Assembly: GCA_943737045.1 (NCBI GenBank) | Contig: CALSFV010000208.1 | Span: 1,736,001 to 1,800,000 of the forward strand | Length of the DNA: 64,000 bases | Source of the DNA: Parapristionchus giblindavisi | Lineage: Eukaryota; Nematoda; Chromadorea; Rhabditida; Diplogasteridae | Reading direction: 5' to 3' | Part shown: in pieces, positions 48,204 through 61,551 of the stretch | Layout: the number at the start of each line of letters is the position of its first letter | How positions within the stretch are numbered: the first letter of the stretch is position 1 | Notes under the pieces: generated by a model | Databases searched by the model: none | What the model saw: only the letters and a program-made list of their open reading frames with translations | Told to the model about the DNA's origin: nothing | Program-made: the position numbers and the translations under genes

Positions 48204-50176
48204 TAAGACTCGATCATATTCGACCACCCCCGGACACGTGCGCTAGCAATGGGAACTGGGGGTCCATACTTGGGTGTTAGGAGTGTCACCGGCCCTGATT
48301 ACACAAAACAGCAGAAATTTCCTGTTTGTGCCCTCAGGCTATTAGAAAAATTAATTTAAGTGCAAAAACGTTTAAAAATCATAATTTCTCAAATTGTTGA
48401 GATAAATTCCAAATATCATTTGCGATGCGTCTAGGGTGCACAGAGCTTGCTAATTCACTATTAGCATCGAATGTGCGTTGATTCCTAAACCACTTTTTTT
48501 ACTTAAAATTTTTGTTTTTTCGGACAAATTATTGCTTGTTGTAGATTGCTGCAAAGATTTCCGACCAGGTATTGTAGCCTAAGCAATTCTGCATTGATTT
48601 CACTTAAAACCGGGTTCTTCCCGTTAGACCATCTTGCCGAAATTTTCGCTCGAATTTCCGTCATCGATGGTTTTCCCGAACAAATGTATTTTCCAAACGT
48701 ATTTTCCAAACGATTGGTGCGGAATTGTGGTCTACACAAGGTTTCGAAGTGAGGCCAGTCAAATGACACAAGAAGCCCATCACTTGGATCAATTTGAAAA
48801 TTTCGATTTTCATGACCCGGGGGTCATGGTCTGAAAATTTTCAAAATTTCTCAAGTTTGAAATGTTTTCATTTCTGCGGCTTATTGTGAAGTATTGATGC
48901 TGTGAATAATATTTATCCAATGCTCAATGGCTGATCTATCCTTTCAACCATTTTTTTGAAAATTTTCATTCTGATTGCGTGCGAAAAATCAGAATTGTGT
49001 TTGAATCAGTTTCCAACTTGCTTTCTGTAACATTCTGTCATAGTACTATACAATATACATTATCAATATGAGAATTGTTCATTTTCGAAAATTCAGAAAA
49101 TTAAATTTGAGTGCCTACTTTCACGGTAAATTTTTGAAATATTGCAGTTTGTCGACTCGAATGCTGCGACAATGAGCAAATGACAATGACAATGTGAAGT
49201 TTCACGATGAGTAAACATAGTAGAACTGAAATCCCGGCATTTGGCTCACTTTTGAAAAATCGATTTCCATGACCCCGGGTTCATGGCAAAAAAATTGAAT
49301 TTTCGAAAATGAACGATTTTCAAATTGATTATGTATATTGTAAAGTACTATGACAGAATGTTACAGAAATCAAGTTGGAAACTGATTCAAACACAATTCT
49401 GATTTTTCGCACGCAATCAGAATGAAAATTTTCAAAAAATTGGTTGAAAGGATAGATCAGCCATTGAGCATTGGATGAATATTATTCACATCATTGGTAC
49501 TTCACAATAAGCCGCATAAATGAAAACATTTCAAACTTGAGAAATTTCGAAATTTTCGGACCATGACCCCCGGGTCATGAAAATCGAAATTTTCAAATTG
49601 ATCCAAGTGATGGGCTTCTTGTGTCATTTGACTGGCCTCACCTCGAAACTTTGTGTAGACCACAATTCCGCACCAATCGTTTGGAAAATACGTTTGGAAA
49701 ATACATTTGTTCGGGAAAACCATCGATGACGGAAATTCGAGCGAAAATTTCGGCAAGATGGTCTAACGGGAAGAACCCGGTTTTAAGTGAAATCAATGCA
49801 GAATTGCTTAGGCTACAATACCTGGTCGGAAATCTTTGCAGCAATCTACAACAAGCAATAATTTGTCCGAAAAAACAAAAATTTTAAGTAAAAAAAGTGG
49901 TTTAGGAATCAACGCACATTCGATGCTAATAGTGAATTAGCAAGCTCTGTGCACCCTAGACGCATCGCAAATGATATTTGGAATTTATCTCAACAATTTG
50001 AGAAATTATGATTTTTAAACGTTTTTGCACTTAAATTAATTTTTCTAATAGCCTGAGGGCACAAACAGGAAATTTCTGCTGTTTTGTGTAATAAGGGCCG
50101 GTGACACTCCTAACACCCAAGTATGGACCCCCAGTTCCCATTGCTAGCGCACGTGTCCGGGGGTGGTCGAGTCTTA
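48204..50176. mobile_element. Foldback element 2: ~890-base inverted arms, ~200-base centre
   Basis: The sequence 48204-49094 returns as reverse complement at 49297-50176 with only scattered differences. The ends are tcgaccacccccggaca (48220-48236) and tgtccgggggtggtcga (50154-50170), the same terminal motif as foldback element 1. The tcga-to-tcga length is 1951 bases, against 1943 in element 1. Arm interiors of the two elements show no obvious similarity to each other. No transposase-like frame is visible; the mirrored frames at 48503-48834 and 49502-49887 are symmetry artefacts. Confidence 0.9.
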
Positions 50177-50909
50177 ATGACCATCTCTCTAAATCGTGGC
50201 TTTTCCGATTGGTCTCTTTTTTTCTTTTTTTTTTATTCCATGCTTTTGCACGATTGAAATTCGCTTTCACTGTATCAAAATTCACTCACTACTAGCATGA
50301 GTGCAGCCGTACGCTGATTTTAATTCGGTGCTTCTCTCGAAAAAGAATGAATTTCGATTTACGGGCTTCATATGAAATCAGGTCAACCTACGCTAAATCT
50401 TCTTCCTCGTATTTATCATTTCATCCCCCTCATTCAGTTCCTCCAATACTTTCATTTGCCTGCGTCACAAAGAAGCCCAATGAAAAGAAGAGAAAACGAT
50501 CTAAACGAAGCAATACGTGATATTAATTATGCTTATGTCTACGTATGCAGACAACGTGACCGATTCCTGATGTTACCTGAATAGCTGCCCCATACAATCA
50601 TACATCTAAGTCTCTTCATTAAAACACTCACCTACTTCATGAAGCGGCTTTGATCGCGTGGTAGTCGCGACGCTTTCGAGCGATCTCTGTCTTGAGCTCG
50701 AGTCCTAATATTGGTGGATATTACGAATACGTGGCGCACCTCAGTTAATCTTCTGAAATTTTCAAAAATATTACTTATATAAAACTATAAATCAATAGTT
50801 ATTCGGGAAAATGGTGCACGGTCTCAATAAAAGTTTGAAACCCCCAAAAAGAAGAGTATGAATCAAGTCATCGCTGTCCCATTCTCACCCTTCTACACTG
50901 AATTGTCCA
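50177..50909. other. Intergenic, no gene recognised
   Basis: Right flank of foldback element 2. An open frame at 50372-50584 (ending NDLNEAIRDINYAYVYVC...) looks protein-like but has no splice partners or family match. A tRNA-like string near 50640-50710 does not fold. Confidence 0.4.
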
Positions 50910-51704
50910 TCACTTTTTGACACATTCTCGTCTTATGATCAATCGATTACCTTTTTTGCCTTCGTAGATATTGTTATCAGTACAATGAAAAGCCGTCTCC
51001 AGCTGTTCCTCGTTATGATGAAGAAGGGGTGGTGATAAGGATGGACACGACCATTCCATCATCACCTGTCTTCTATACTCATCTCTCGTCCCTCCTATAT
51101 TCACTCCTCTTTGATCTCTATTGACCCTCCACAAATTCATCGTCTTCCTCATCTGCAATACTCATTAATGATATGAATCATTAAAGGAATACCGAAAACA
51201 ATACTCGACCTTATCCTTTACTCTTTATTGATACCATTCATTAACCTTCTCCTCATTCCATTCGTCGTCTTCTTCTTATGATCTCCAATCTTTCCCCTTC
51301 ATCTGATTACTGTACCTGCTATTTCTTCCTCTTCCCTTAACACACGTATTGATCGAATTGTCAACGCGTTGCAAAATACTTGAGATGATTGAAAATTGCT
51401 ATACAATCGATGAGATGATACTGTGACCCATGGCGCTAGTTCATACCGTGAAAAAAGTATTCTTAGAAGTCAGTAGAATCATATTTAATATTATTATATA
51501 ATAATGAAAATAACCGAGTGAGTTAATGAAGTCGACGACGCATTGTTTATCAATAGTACTCTTGATCTGATATGAGATAGATGCGTCCGTTTCCCTTTTC
51601 TTCGTTTCTTTTCTCAGTAGAATACGACACACACAGTTGATTGCACTGTCAACAGAAACGAACACACTCCCCTCCCCCCCTTCTGTTGAGTCAGACTGTT
51701 CCAT
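50910..51704 (-). CDS. Doubtful coding locus with acidic exon
   Basis: A methionine at 51704 opens 64 codons (MEQSDSTEGGEGSVFVSVDS and on) to a possible donor near 51512. Downstream, after an attgcag acceptor ending at about 51153, one frame reads DEEDDEFVE, closely matching DEEEEDEFVE in the PDZ gene at 22.3 kb, including the shared DNA string ccctccacaaattcatc/cctccacaaattcatc. Another frame from the same acceptor is open for 81 codons to 50910. The frames cannot both be right and the acidic one closes quickly. This may be a partial duplicate of the PDZ gene's acidic exon. Function unknown. Confidence 0.25.
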
Positions 51705-54700
51705 CCACGCATTCTCTCCTCTCTTCCTCTGCTATCTCCCCCCCCCCTATCCCACTCGAAACGGTTAACCATTTTGACTCGTCCTCTTGTACTTTTATGG
51801 ATTCAGATGACAGTCCCTAATGTTCTTGATCTCGATCAGATCTTCCTCTCTGAGAATGTTTCTTTTCTTTATCGTCTAGACTATTCTCTCGTTCGAATGT
51901 TTACCGACCCGTTTTGATATATCCTACAAAGATTGTTGCAAGACATGAAGAGTTCCTCTTTCTCTTCTCTCGCACTTTTCAGGGTCAAGAGTCGGTTTAT
52001 TCTGTAGAATTTAGTGTGGGATAAGAGGTGTACTCACTACATCTTCTTCCTCAAAACCGTCTGACAAACCGTTTGCCTAGCCATCTCTCTCTCGATTCGT
52101 ATACTCTACTTCATTCATTCAATCCTTCAACATTCAATACGCGACCTTGGCAAATGGATGAACTTATTGTGAATTACAAGTGGTGAGTACTTTTAATTCA
52201 GGCGTTCCTATACCTACGATGAGAGTTTAGTAGTTTCATTCGCTTTCGGTCCCGTGCCTATCTCTTCCCCCTCCATTCATTCTCTCCTCTCTCCCTAGTA
52301 CAATACAGTCGTGCTTGGTTCAACTGTTCAAACAGTTTCTCGTTAGCCGTTCCCCCTCCCCTCTTTCTTCTCGCTCCTTTCACTATTCCACACAAGAAGA
52401 AGTCATTCCGTTTCATTCTCATTCGAATGGGGGTGACAAGTAGATATATAGATAACGATGGCAGTGGGAGAGCCAGACTCATTCAATCTATCCATGTATA
52501 CAACCCCTTTCAACCCACCCACCAGAACACACTTCTCTTTCTTCTCGCTACGATACCACATTCAACAATACAAATAGAGAACAACCACGAAGAAATACAT
52601 ATGGACACCCGGTGAAACTTTGGCCCCCCTATGCTAATGACACCATAATACAGGCGACCACACACAGAACAGGACTGATCATAGACCCCTTACTGTCTCA
52701 CTCTTTTTCACCCTCTGTTTGTTGCGTTTCTTGTCGATACATATAGGTGTGTCTGTTTGCGTCGTTTGAACTCAACACATTAGTACTAACACCGTACACC
52801 TTCCCTTCCACTCTTTAGTCTGATCTTTCTGTTTAAGTCCCCACACCCAGCATTGCTCATCTTCTTCTTCCGTTTATTGAATCGATTATATTCAATTCAT
52901 TCTATCCTTATCACCTGACTGTTACTTTATCAAGCACAGAGTAGTATGACTTGGAATCTGTCATTCAACATCCAACCCCAGTGGGTAGAGGTTCACTGTC
53001 TAGAACCTAATGGCCGAAACAGTGAATCTCGCCTGTACTAATAACTACTTTTGATTCACTAATATCTAATTTTATGACTACATTTGCAAGTTTAACTATG
53101 ACATATTTCTATTATAATCCCCCATTCATTCATTTCATTCATTGTCCCATGGACTCCTCTTCTAGCCTTATTCTTCTCATACTACTGTTCACCTTCTCAT
53201 ATCTCCTTTTGCATTAGTCAGAGGCGCCTCTTCTCCACTACCGTCTACGCACACTCCTTCCACGTTCCCTTCTTGAAACAAAGAGGAGAATGGTCGATGG
53301 CAAAAAGTGATTTGAGAATAGATTCGAACGAATAGAACAAGAAGAAGAATGGGTGCATGTGTTCAGATCAGAAGTAACGAGTAAGTAAATCACGCATTCT
53401 ACACTCTATTCGCCCCTCTTCTCTGCTCTTCTTTCCTCTTCCATCTTCTTTCATCCTCTTCCATCCATCCTTATCTCTACTCTCCTCTGCTACCTCGATT
53501 CCATATCTACTATAATTTCTCATTCATGTTTCTCATTCCTCTTCCTTTTCTTCAATCGTTTGCTATCACTCAAATTGTCACTCGATTCAATCTATTACAA
53601 CGTCGTCCTTTTTCTCTCCTCTGCCATCTTCTTTTCTCCTTTGCGTGAGAGACTCATTCCAGGTGGTAGACGGCGAGAAGGCAAGTCTTCTTCTCCGCTC
53701 TCCCTCTCCTTCTCCTCTCGCTCCTCCTCCTCGTTTTCCTCCCTAATCTTGATATCTCCGCATTGAACTACGAATGTTGCAATGCAAGTCCAACCAACAA
53801 ACAAAAAGTCCTTAGCCTCTGCTTCTGTCACTTAAAGAAAGACGATGGAGAAGCTCATTTTTCGTTGTACTCCAGAGGAGTCAGGTGTGTGCTATTTCTC
53901 TCCTACTCCTACTCTCTCCCTCTCCCTCTATCCTCTTTTTCTCTCTCCCTCCCCTCCCCTCCTCCCCTCTCGATCTCAATCACTCCTCTTTCCTTCTCTG
54001 TCCCTCCTCATCTCCACCATTTTCTTCCCTTCTCTCTTCCACTTCTTCCGCCCTCTCACTCTTATTTCTTTGAGAGTTCTTCTCACTTAAACCTTCTCAA
54101 CGACGTAATTTAGAGTAGTGTTACCGTACACACTTTCATTATATTCGTCACGTCGTTCGATGTTTCGAGAATCGATAGTACTGAAGCGTAGCCATCATTT
54201 CCATATCTACAGTATACTCCATACACTCATTGTTTTCTTCTTATCAGCCACTACTCCACTGACTCGCCTCTTTTTGCCCTACTCATTCCGATATTCCAAT
54301 CGAGATGATATCATTACTTGCAAAATTGTATCTTTTCGAAATTTGAACTCACCTACAGTAATCTCACGCAAAAATTTGTTCTAATTCACACTAGACAGTC
54401 GTCCTTTGCATTGCCATAACAACGCCCCTTGTCTGCGCCTCCTATTTCACCGCTACCGTAACCTCCACTCCCTATGAATAGACTACGGTATTAATGAAAG
54501 ATGAACCAACGTAGACAATAGAATCGGTTGACTGTCATTCATCATCGCCTCTTCTCTTCGTTCCATTCACTTCAATCCTCATGCGTTCGTTCACAATGTG
54601 TGTATAGAGAGAGAGAGAATGCACCCTCAGTCTCCTCCCTCTTGAAACATAAATTACGACCGCAGAAATGAGTCCTCATATGAAGGAAGAAGAGGAAGGA

Positions 54701-57700
54701 ATGAAGAGGACGGAGTAGGATTACGTTCCCTCCATTGTCTCTCATACTTTTCAACACAAGTACGTTAGGCTTAGTAGTATGGAGAAAAATGATGAAGGGG
54801 TAGGATTGAGGAAGAAAGGAATCCTACTTGTTCTTCTACTCGATTCCTTCACACGCTTGGCATGGTAGAACGGACGTGCTCATTCTCTCTCCTACTGTCT
54901 GATTCTCTTCTAATCTTCTTCTTCTCTCTCACTCTCTAGTCTCTCTTTTCCAGCTCGTTTTCTTCCTCTGAAGACTGGCGACATGTGTGTACGCTAGAGA
55001 GGGCAAACTTACTCTCACTCTATTCTTCTCTGCTTAAGCTGCTTCTTTTTGCGGGTGCCACGACCTTCCGGGGACACAATTACAGAGATCCGACGAAAAA
55101 AGGGGCCAGTGCGAGTGCGTCTCGTGGTATATACATAGATGGATAGAGTAAACGATGGGCAGAGAACATCTGAGAGTCCAAGTTGAAAGACTATACATGA
55201 CTATGAGGGCGAAATAAGAGACAATTCGTTCTTCCTTCGTTTTTGATGAATAGGAAGGACTACCTCATTAGTGTGTAGGAAGAGAAATGAGAAAGAAGAG
55301 AAAGAGAGAGAGAAAAAGGAAACCGAAGGACGACGTCGACCCAATGGGGGAACAGAAGAAAAGAGAGGGCACACACACACACATGCATACATTCCGAGTA
55401 TATACGAATCAGTCTATTATTCCCTATCTATTTCTCTCTTGATCATTCCTCTCTCATAATCATTTCTCTCTCCATAATATGTACTATAACATGATACGTT
55501 CCATAGTACTCCCCAATCTATCCATCTCTCGTGTATCGTATACAAACTCCTTCTTCGTCCTATTCTATCCATTCTTTGCCTTCTTTCGGAGGACTGCAAC
55601 GTTGTCTACTATTCATAGACGAGCTCGCACTTTTCCGAGAGAGAACGGCTCCCTCTACGAAGAAAGAAGAAGAAGAATGGGAGGAGGAGTGGGGAGAGAG
55701 TGATAGAAGGAGAGAGAGCCCTGACCCTACTTCGTTGAAGAACATCGTTGTACTCGTATAGTAGAAATGTCATCGTCTTCTTCCTCTTTCGAGTCTTTAC
55801 CAATTCCTTAACCTTTATACGGGAAGACTCTATAGAGAGTGGGTAGGTGTTGTTTCCCTATTTGTCTATTCAATCGTTTCTTTAGTCTAGTCGAACTCTT
55901 CTTCATCCTCTTTGTCTTCTTCTCGCCTTATCTATTCTATTGAATGTCTCCTCTTCTTCTTCGTCTACTTCATCAATCCCTTTTTCCTCCTCCCCTTCCT
56001 TGACGAGAAAGTACTATCAACTCTGTGGAACGTTAGTGTATGTATAGCGTGCGTGTTTGCAATAGAGTCTTCTTCTCTAAAAAGACAAGGAGATAGATAG
56101 AGGGGGAGGCCAATTGATGAATTCAGACTTGAGGAGTGCGAGAATACATCAACCATATCCAGAGTGCTTCCATCAATTCCATCAGTGCCTATTGCATCTA
56201 TCACTTCTGATCCTTCAATCTCTTCTCTTCCGTCTTCTTGATCCTCTCTTCTTCTCCCACCAGACCTCAAAATACATCCTTTATCCTTTCTATTCTATCA
56301 TCTATCTTCCTCGAATCTGAAACATGCTCCACTTTCTTTGTTTTCACTCCATTCTTTCCAAATCGAGACTGATCGTAGTTTGTTGATTTTGTTTGTTCAC
56401 TCCGTTCTATTCATTCATTCTGAGATCAATCTCGCTCATGCAATGCACACTCAATCTTGTATATTCTAGTGAACACGGAATTGTTCCCTTTTATCTGTAG
56501 TCTCAGTCCAAACAACAAAAGAGTGTGTCCCGCATGGAAGTCTTGCCCTCCCAATTCGATTATCCCCTTTTCGTTCAACTATTTGCCCTCTCCCATTAAG
56601 CTGTGACATTCGTCAAATTCTGAAGGAATGAAACGACTGCTACTCTCTCTCTCTATCTGGAAAAGGGGGAAATGGACCCTCTCTCACTCGCTTTCCGTTC
56701 TCAGTAGTAGATGAGGACACTCTTAGAAGGTGAAGAGGTCGAAGAGAGTGGTCGCATTCAATTGATGAACAACGACGTCCAAAATGGAAATATGTGGTGG
56801 GCGGTTGGACGGAAGAGAAAGAGTGGGTAATCACAGCGTTTATGTGCTACTCTCAGATACGTGTTGCACAACCAAGTCCTCTCCATCTCAATAGAGATCA
56901 AGTGAGTGGGATAGTGTGATAGAGATCAAGTGCTATCATTGCTACGAGATATCATTTCGTAACCGTTCACTTATTCTCTCTCACTCTTTATACCAGAACT
57001 ATATCATTAATACTGAATTTTTGAGAGCATATCCTTGATGTTGTTCATTATTCCTTTTCACTTAAACCATACCATCGTTCGTTCCTATTCGTTCATTCAT
57101 TTATTCATTTGTCCCCACTTGAGATCGAACTCTTCCTTCATTCGGTAGCACTCTCAAAGGAGTGCACTTCACTCTGGCCTCGATTGCAACAAAAGGAGGG
57201 GTTACTCCACGTTTTTGAGTCTTGCAATATTCACTACTACTAGAGTATCACTGTCGCTGTCCCATTCTTCTCCATTTTCAGTCTGAGCTTCGTCTGCTCT
57301 TTTTTTTCTATGGAAGAAAACGCACTTGTTGGCACTATTCCATCTCTCTCGCACTCTCTGCATGGAAAAATGAATGAATAGGGGAAGGGAACACTATGGA
57401 CTCTATTCATAGATAAATAGATTGTGCTGAAGAAGAAGAGGTCTTCTTGGTGTCAATGATAGAGGACAGAGAGAGTAGAGGATGGGATTAGATGAAGAGG
57501 AGGAGGAGGGGGGGGGGAGAGTATAAGAAGAGGTTGAAGAAGAGGTCGTTGTGATAGAGAGGAGAGGAGAGGACTCATGGTGAAGAAGTAAGCGACAGTT
57601 GCAATGTTGAACGAGAGTCACTCACGCGATGTTTACACTTTTAGAGAGAAGTGAATGAAAATGAGAAGAACGAAGGTATATATCGAGATTGAACCACACA

Positions 57701-58703
57701 TCGAGAGTCGGAGAATGATGAGAGACTATTATGTTCTATTCTATCCTGATCACATCACCATCAATCATGATCGAAATTTGATTATAATGTTTCATTGTTT
57801 ATATTTTATTAAATTGATGATGAAATCATGCATGGCACGATATGCAGATCGTGCAAAGATATGGAGGCGATATTTAAATTATTTAATTTCAGATATGTAA
57901 TTTACACTGATAGAAAAATATCAGCGATCTAACAGTGATCACTAGGGTTTCGTGTGTTTGAATAATAGAACCTTTACCTATACATTGAAAGATCACTACC
58001 GTATCCACAATGACCATCGTCAATGATCAAAGGGTTAAGATAATGACGGTATACGGTATGATCGTTATCATTATCATCATTCGTTACGTCGCCTTGTCTC
58101 TTTGTCTCCCTTTGTGTCTCATCTCCTTCTCCTTTACCACTGAGAAGGAGGAGAAGGAACGACGACATTTGCGTGTATTGAGTGACTCCTACGATTGAAG
58201 AAGCAACGTCGTCGTTCTCCTCCCTCTGTCTCTCTCCCTCTCTCTATCCTCTCTCCTCACCCCTCTCTCATCTCCCTCCTCCCTCACCCTCTCTCCTTTT
58301 TAGTCTATCTATCACTCTCTCTTTTCATCTCTAAACCCTCCTCCTCCTCCCTCCGTCTCCTTCACTATTCGACCTACCGTATACCATTCTCAGTCTCCTT
58401 ATTTGTTTCCTTTTCACTCCATTTCTTCTCTCTACCCATTATAAACTCTCTACCGTTCGCTAACCGACGTATCGAAATATAACGACGATTCCCTTCGCGC
58501 GGAGGATTTTCCTTTTACTATCACACTTATCTTTTTCTCTCCACTTTTGTGATCATATTTATAGTATTCTCATTCGATCTGCTTTTACTTGTCTCTCCTC
58601 TCATATCTTTTTCCCAGATCGTTCTTGGACGCTCCGCATACACTAATGAACACATAGAGATACAACTTTGGAATGATCATGATCTTTCTTGATAATAGAG
58701 GGT

Positions 58704-58705
<2 letters not shown>

Positions 58706-58763
<58 letters not shown>

Positions 58764-58780
58764 CTCTCTCTCTCTCTCTC
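58706..58780. repeat. (TC)n microsatellite
   Basis: Almost pure tc repeat interrupted once by tatctatc. Confidence 0.95.
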
Positions 58781-60686
58781 GCTTACTATTCACTCATCTC
58801 TCTTTTTGCTTCTCCCCTGCATTGTAACAGAGTGTATCTCCTAATTACCTGTTCCCCCATAAATAGGGTAGGTTTAAGTGAGTGTATCTATCCCTCCTCT
58901 GTCCCTCTATGTAGTTCTCTCTCTCTTCCCTTCTCCTCGCTCTTTCTCTCTCTCTTCCATATCTTTTCAACGTTCAGTCTCTTCATTATCTTTGTGTATA
59001 TCAATTCCATCTTAAATTACTATCTACTTTGTCTCTCCTCCTCCTCCTCAGTGCCACTCCCTTCCCTCCTCTCTCTATAGAGTATACAACAATCACATTT
59101 ATCCTCTATCTCTCTACTACAACACAAACCGCATTCTAAGAACCATCCCCCTTCTCTCTAGTCTATCTATCTATTGATCCCTATATCGGATCAATTGTCG
59201 TTGTGGCAATCTCAACTCTATTATGATTGTTTACCGCATCGAAAGACAACAACAACGGGGTGGTCACAAAAGAAGAGTAAGAAGAATAAAACGAAGATGA
59301 AATGAATGAATGAATGAATGAAAGGGGATGATGGGACACACCCTTTTTATTCTTTAAGGAGACGCAATGTTGATTAAGAGAGGTTAAAAGAGGCGAAAAT
59401 AGCCGTGTGCACTTCGAGTTATCAGGGTACGATCTTATTCCTTCTGAAAGGAGGGGGAAGAAAGAGTCTCAAGAGGGGGAAGAGGACGCATTGAGTGATG
59501 ACTTGGATAGACGAAAAGAACGAAGAGAGAAACTGAAGACCATGTTCCATTCTCTTCTTCTCTTTCCTCTCTCTCTCTCTATCATAGTCTCTATCAGTCC
59601 CTCTACGAAAGGAGAAGGAGAAAACGACTGGGACTCCCTTAGGATTTCATGATGGAGTAGTGTAGAAATGGACGAGCAGAAGGAGGAGGAGAGGGGAGAG
59701 AGGAGTCTTCTCGCCAAAGTTCACTCTCGCAACTAAAATGGAAGAAGAAGAAGTCGTTCGAATCATTCCTCTCTCTACTATATAATATTGTTCTATGGAT
59801 AACTCTCGGATAGAGTACCATAATGAGGTATGCAGAGATGTTCTCTACTCTGAACAGTGAGAGAGACTATTCAATCGTTCGCCAAAGTATGTGAATATGT
59901 GTACAAGTACATAAAAACGGCCTTGAACTCCCCTCTCTCTCTCACGTTTTCCATGTTACTATACCTCTCTCTCCCTCTCCCTCTCATCTACAAAACCATA
60001 CCTCGTTTAGCCTATCTCTCTCGTGTACTCATTCAATCCTCTTTATACTCTCCATAATAGTGCGTATTCCATTGCTTACTCATCTCTCACTCTTTTCCTT
60101 CTTTGACCACCGTTCCTTCTAATCCACGATTTCATCTTCCTTTTCTACGTTCACCTACCCGATCTGCTCTGTTTTTCAGTTCACAGCTTAGAAAGTACAG
60201 CAACGTAGAGTGAGAGAGAGATGGAGAGAGAACACCGATCAGGCTATCATTCGTTATTCCCTCTCTCCCACCACTCTCTCTTTCTCACCGTCTCTTCCTC
60301 TCTCTATTGTCACTCTGCTATTCTCGTTCTCTTTTGTAACTCCTTCATCTTTTCTTCCCTTCAAGGATTGATTTCCATTCATGATGACCAATTCTTTCTC
60401 ATGCTTATGCTTTGTCCTTTTTTACATATTCGTCATTTTCGTTGTTGCTTTCCCTTTCGCGATTTCTCTTCTCAGTAAACCTTGATCAGACAGATCATAT
60501 TAAGCATCGATCACTGTTTTATTCGAAGGAGGCGGATTCCTTTTGTCTTCTCGTCCGCTTCTTGGAATGTTCACTAACTTCTAGTGAACAGACGAGGGCT
60601 TTCTACACTTCCATTCAGTAGTTATTCCATTAGATACCAGATGAGGATCAAGATAGGCACTGTGAGTTTTCCAATCCATGTTCTCT

Positions 60687-60857
60687 TTCTCTCTCTTTCT
60701 TTCTCTATCTCTATCCCTCTCTCTATCTCTTTATCTCTATCTCTCTCTCTCTATCAATGTATATCAATCTCTCTCTCTCTCCCTCTCTTCGATCTCTCTC
60801 TCTTTCTTTCTCTCTCACTCTCTCTCTCTCTCACTCTCTCTCTCTCTCTCTCTCTCG
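60687..60857. repeat. Interrupted (TC)n/(TCTA)n simple repeat
   Basis: About 170 bases of tctc with tcta and tctt interruptions. Confidence 0.9.
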
Positions 60858-61551
60858 TTTTCTCTCCCCCTCATCTCTCGACACTCACGACAATGATCTG
60901 ATTCAGGTTTATTCTACAGGTTCGACTCTCACAAGTTCATGGAAGAAACCTCAGCTCAGGTACGATAAAGATCAAAGACCACAAATAAGCATTCTGACTA
61001 AGAGAGTGGGGAAAACGTTTGACGCAGTGTATTATAAATGTCATCTTCGTCCGTTAGTCACAACCGTCATTGGCTCCGTGTACTGTATCTATGTCAATTA
61101 CAGATATATGGTAGTAAGTCTGAACGATCTCGTGTCGAAGAGATAGATGACACTGCCTCCACTAGTCGTAAGTTCTCCACTACATATCAAATAATCTATC
61201 GACTATTATAGTTTACTTTTGCACAAAAAATATATTATTATTTATTATTTAAGTTATTCCACACAGTTTATGTGAAATCGAGCATTTTCTACTTGATATT
61301 TGACCTTTGTGTTGTACGATAAATAAATAGATAAATAAAAATAAGTCCATTTCCACATTCCGCAGAATATCACTGTCTCATCTCTATTGTTGTGCTGCAA
61401 ATTGTCTTGGTGCTCGCATCTTGCATAAATATATCATTTTTATCGCAGTAAATATATATTTTCTATGTAGACAGTTATTGGTATAAATATACTTTTGCCC
61501 TCCTCTCCTCTTCCCCTCCCTAATCAGTCTATCATTGTAGGGGATACCCGA

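Larger units (their letters stand above)
51705..61551. other. Long pyrimidine-rich interval, possible 5' intron
   Basis: Nearly 10 kb with C/T excess on the + strand, CT microsatellites, a C10 tract (51738-51747) and a G10 tract (57508-57517). Many Ser/Leu-rich open frames are composition artefacts. Two places deserve note: a mini-exon candidate at 52154-52182 (ATG, MDELIVNYK, then a gtgagt donor in phase 2), and an open frame at 60901-61146 after a gattcag acceptor (STGSTLTSSWKKPQLRYDKD...). Either could be a 5' exon of the capicua-like gene downstream, but phases do not prove it. Confidence 0.45.

Noticed and set aside
48503..49887. Mirrored 66-88 codon frames at both sides of 49.2 kb
   Set aside because: Artefact of foldback element 2 arms.
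50640..50712. Possible tRNA near gcgtggtagtcgcgacgc
   Set aside because: Partial D-arm look only; acceptor and T stems do not pair and the B box is poor.
58673..60901. Long Ser/Leu-rich open frames in CT-rich sequence
   Set aside because: Pyrimidine repeats lack stop codons in these frames; no splice context or domain.
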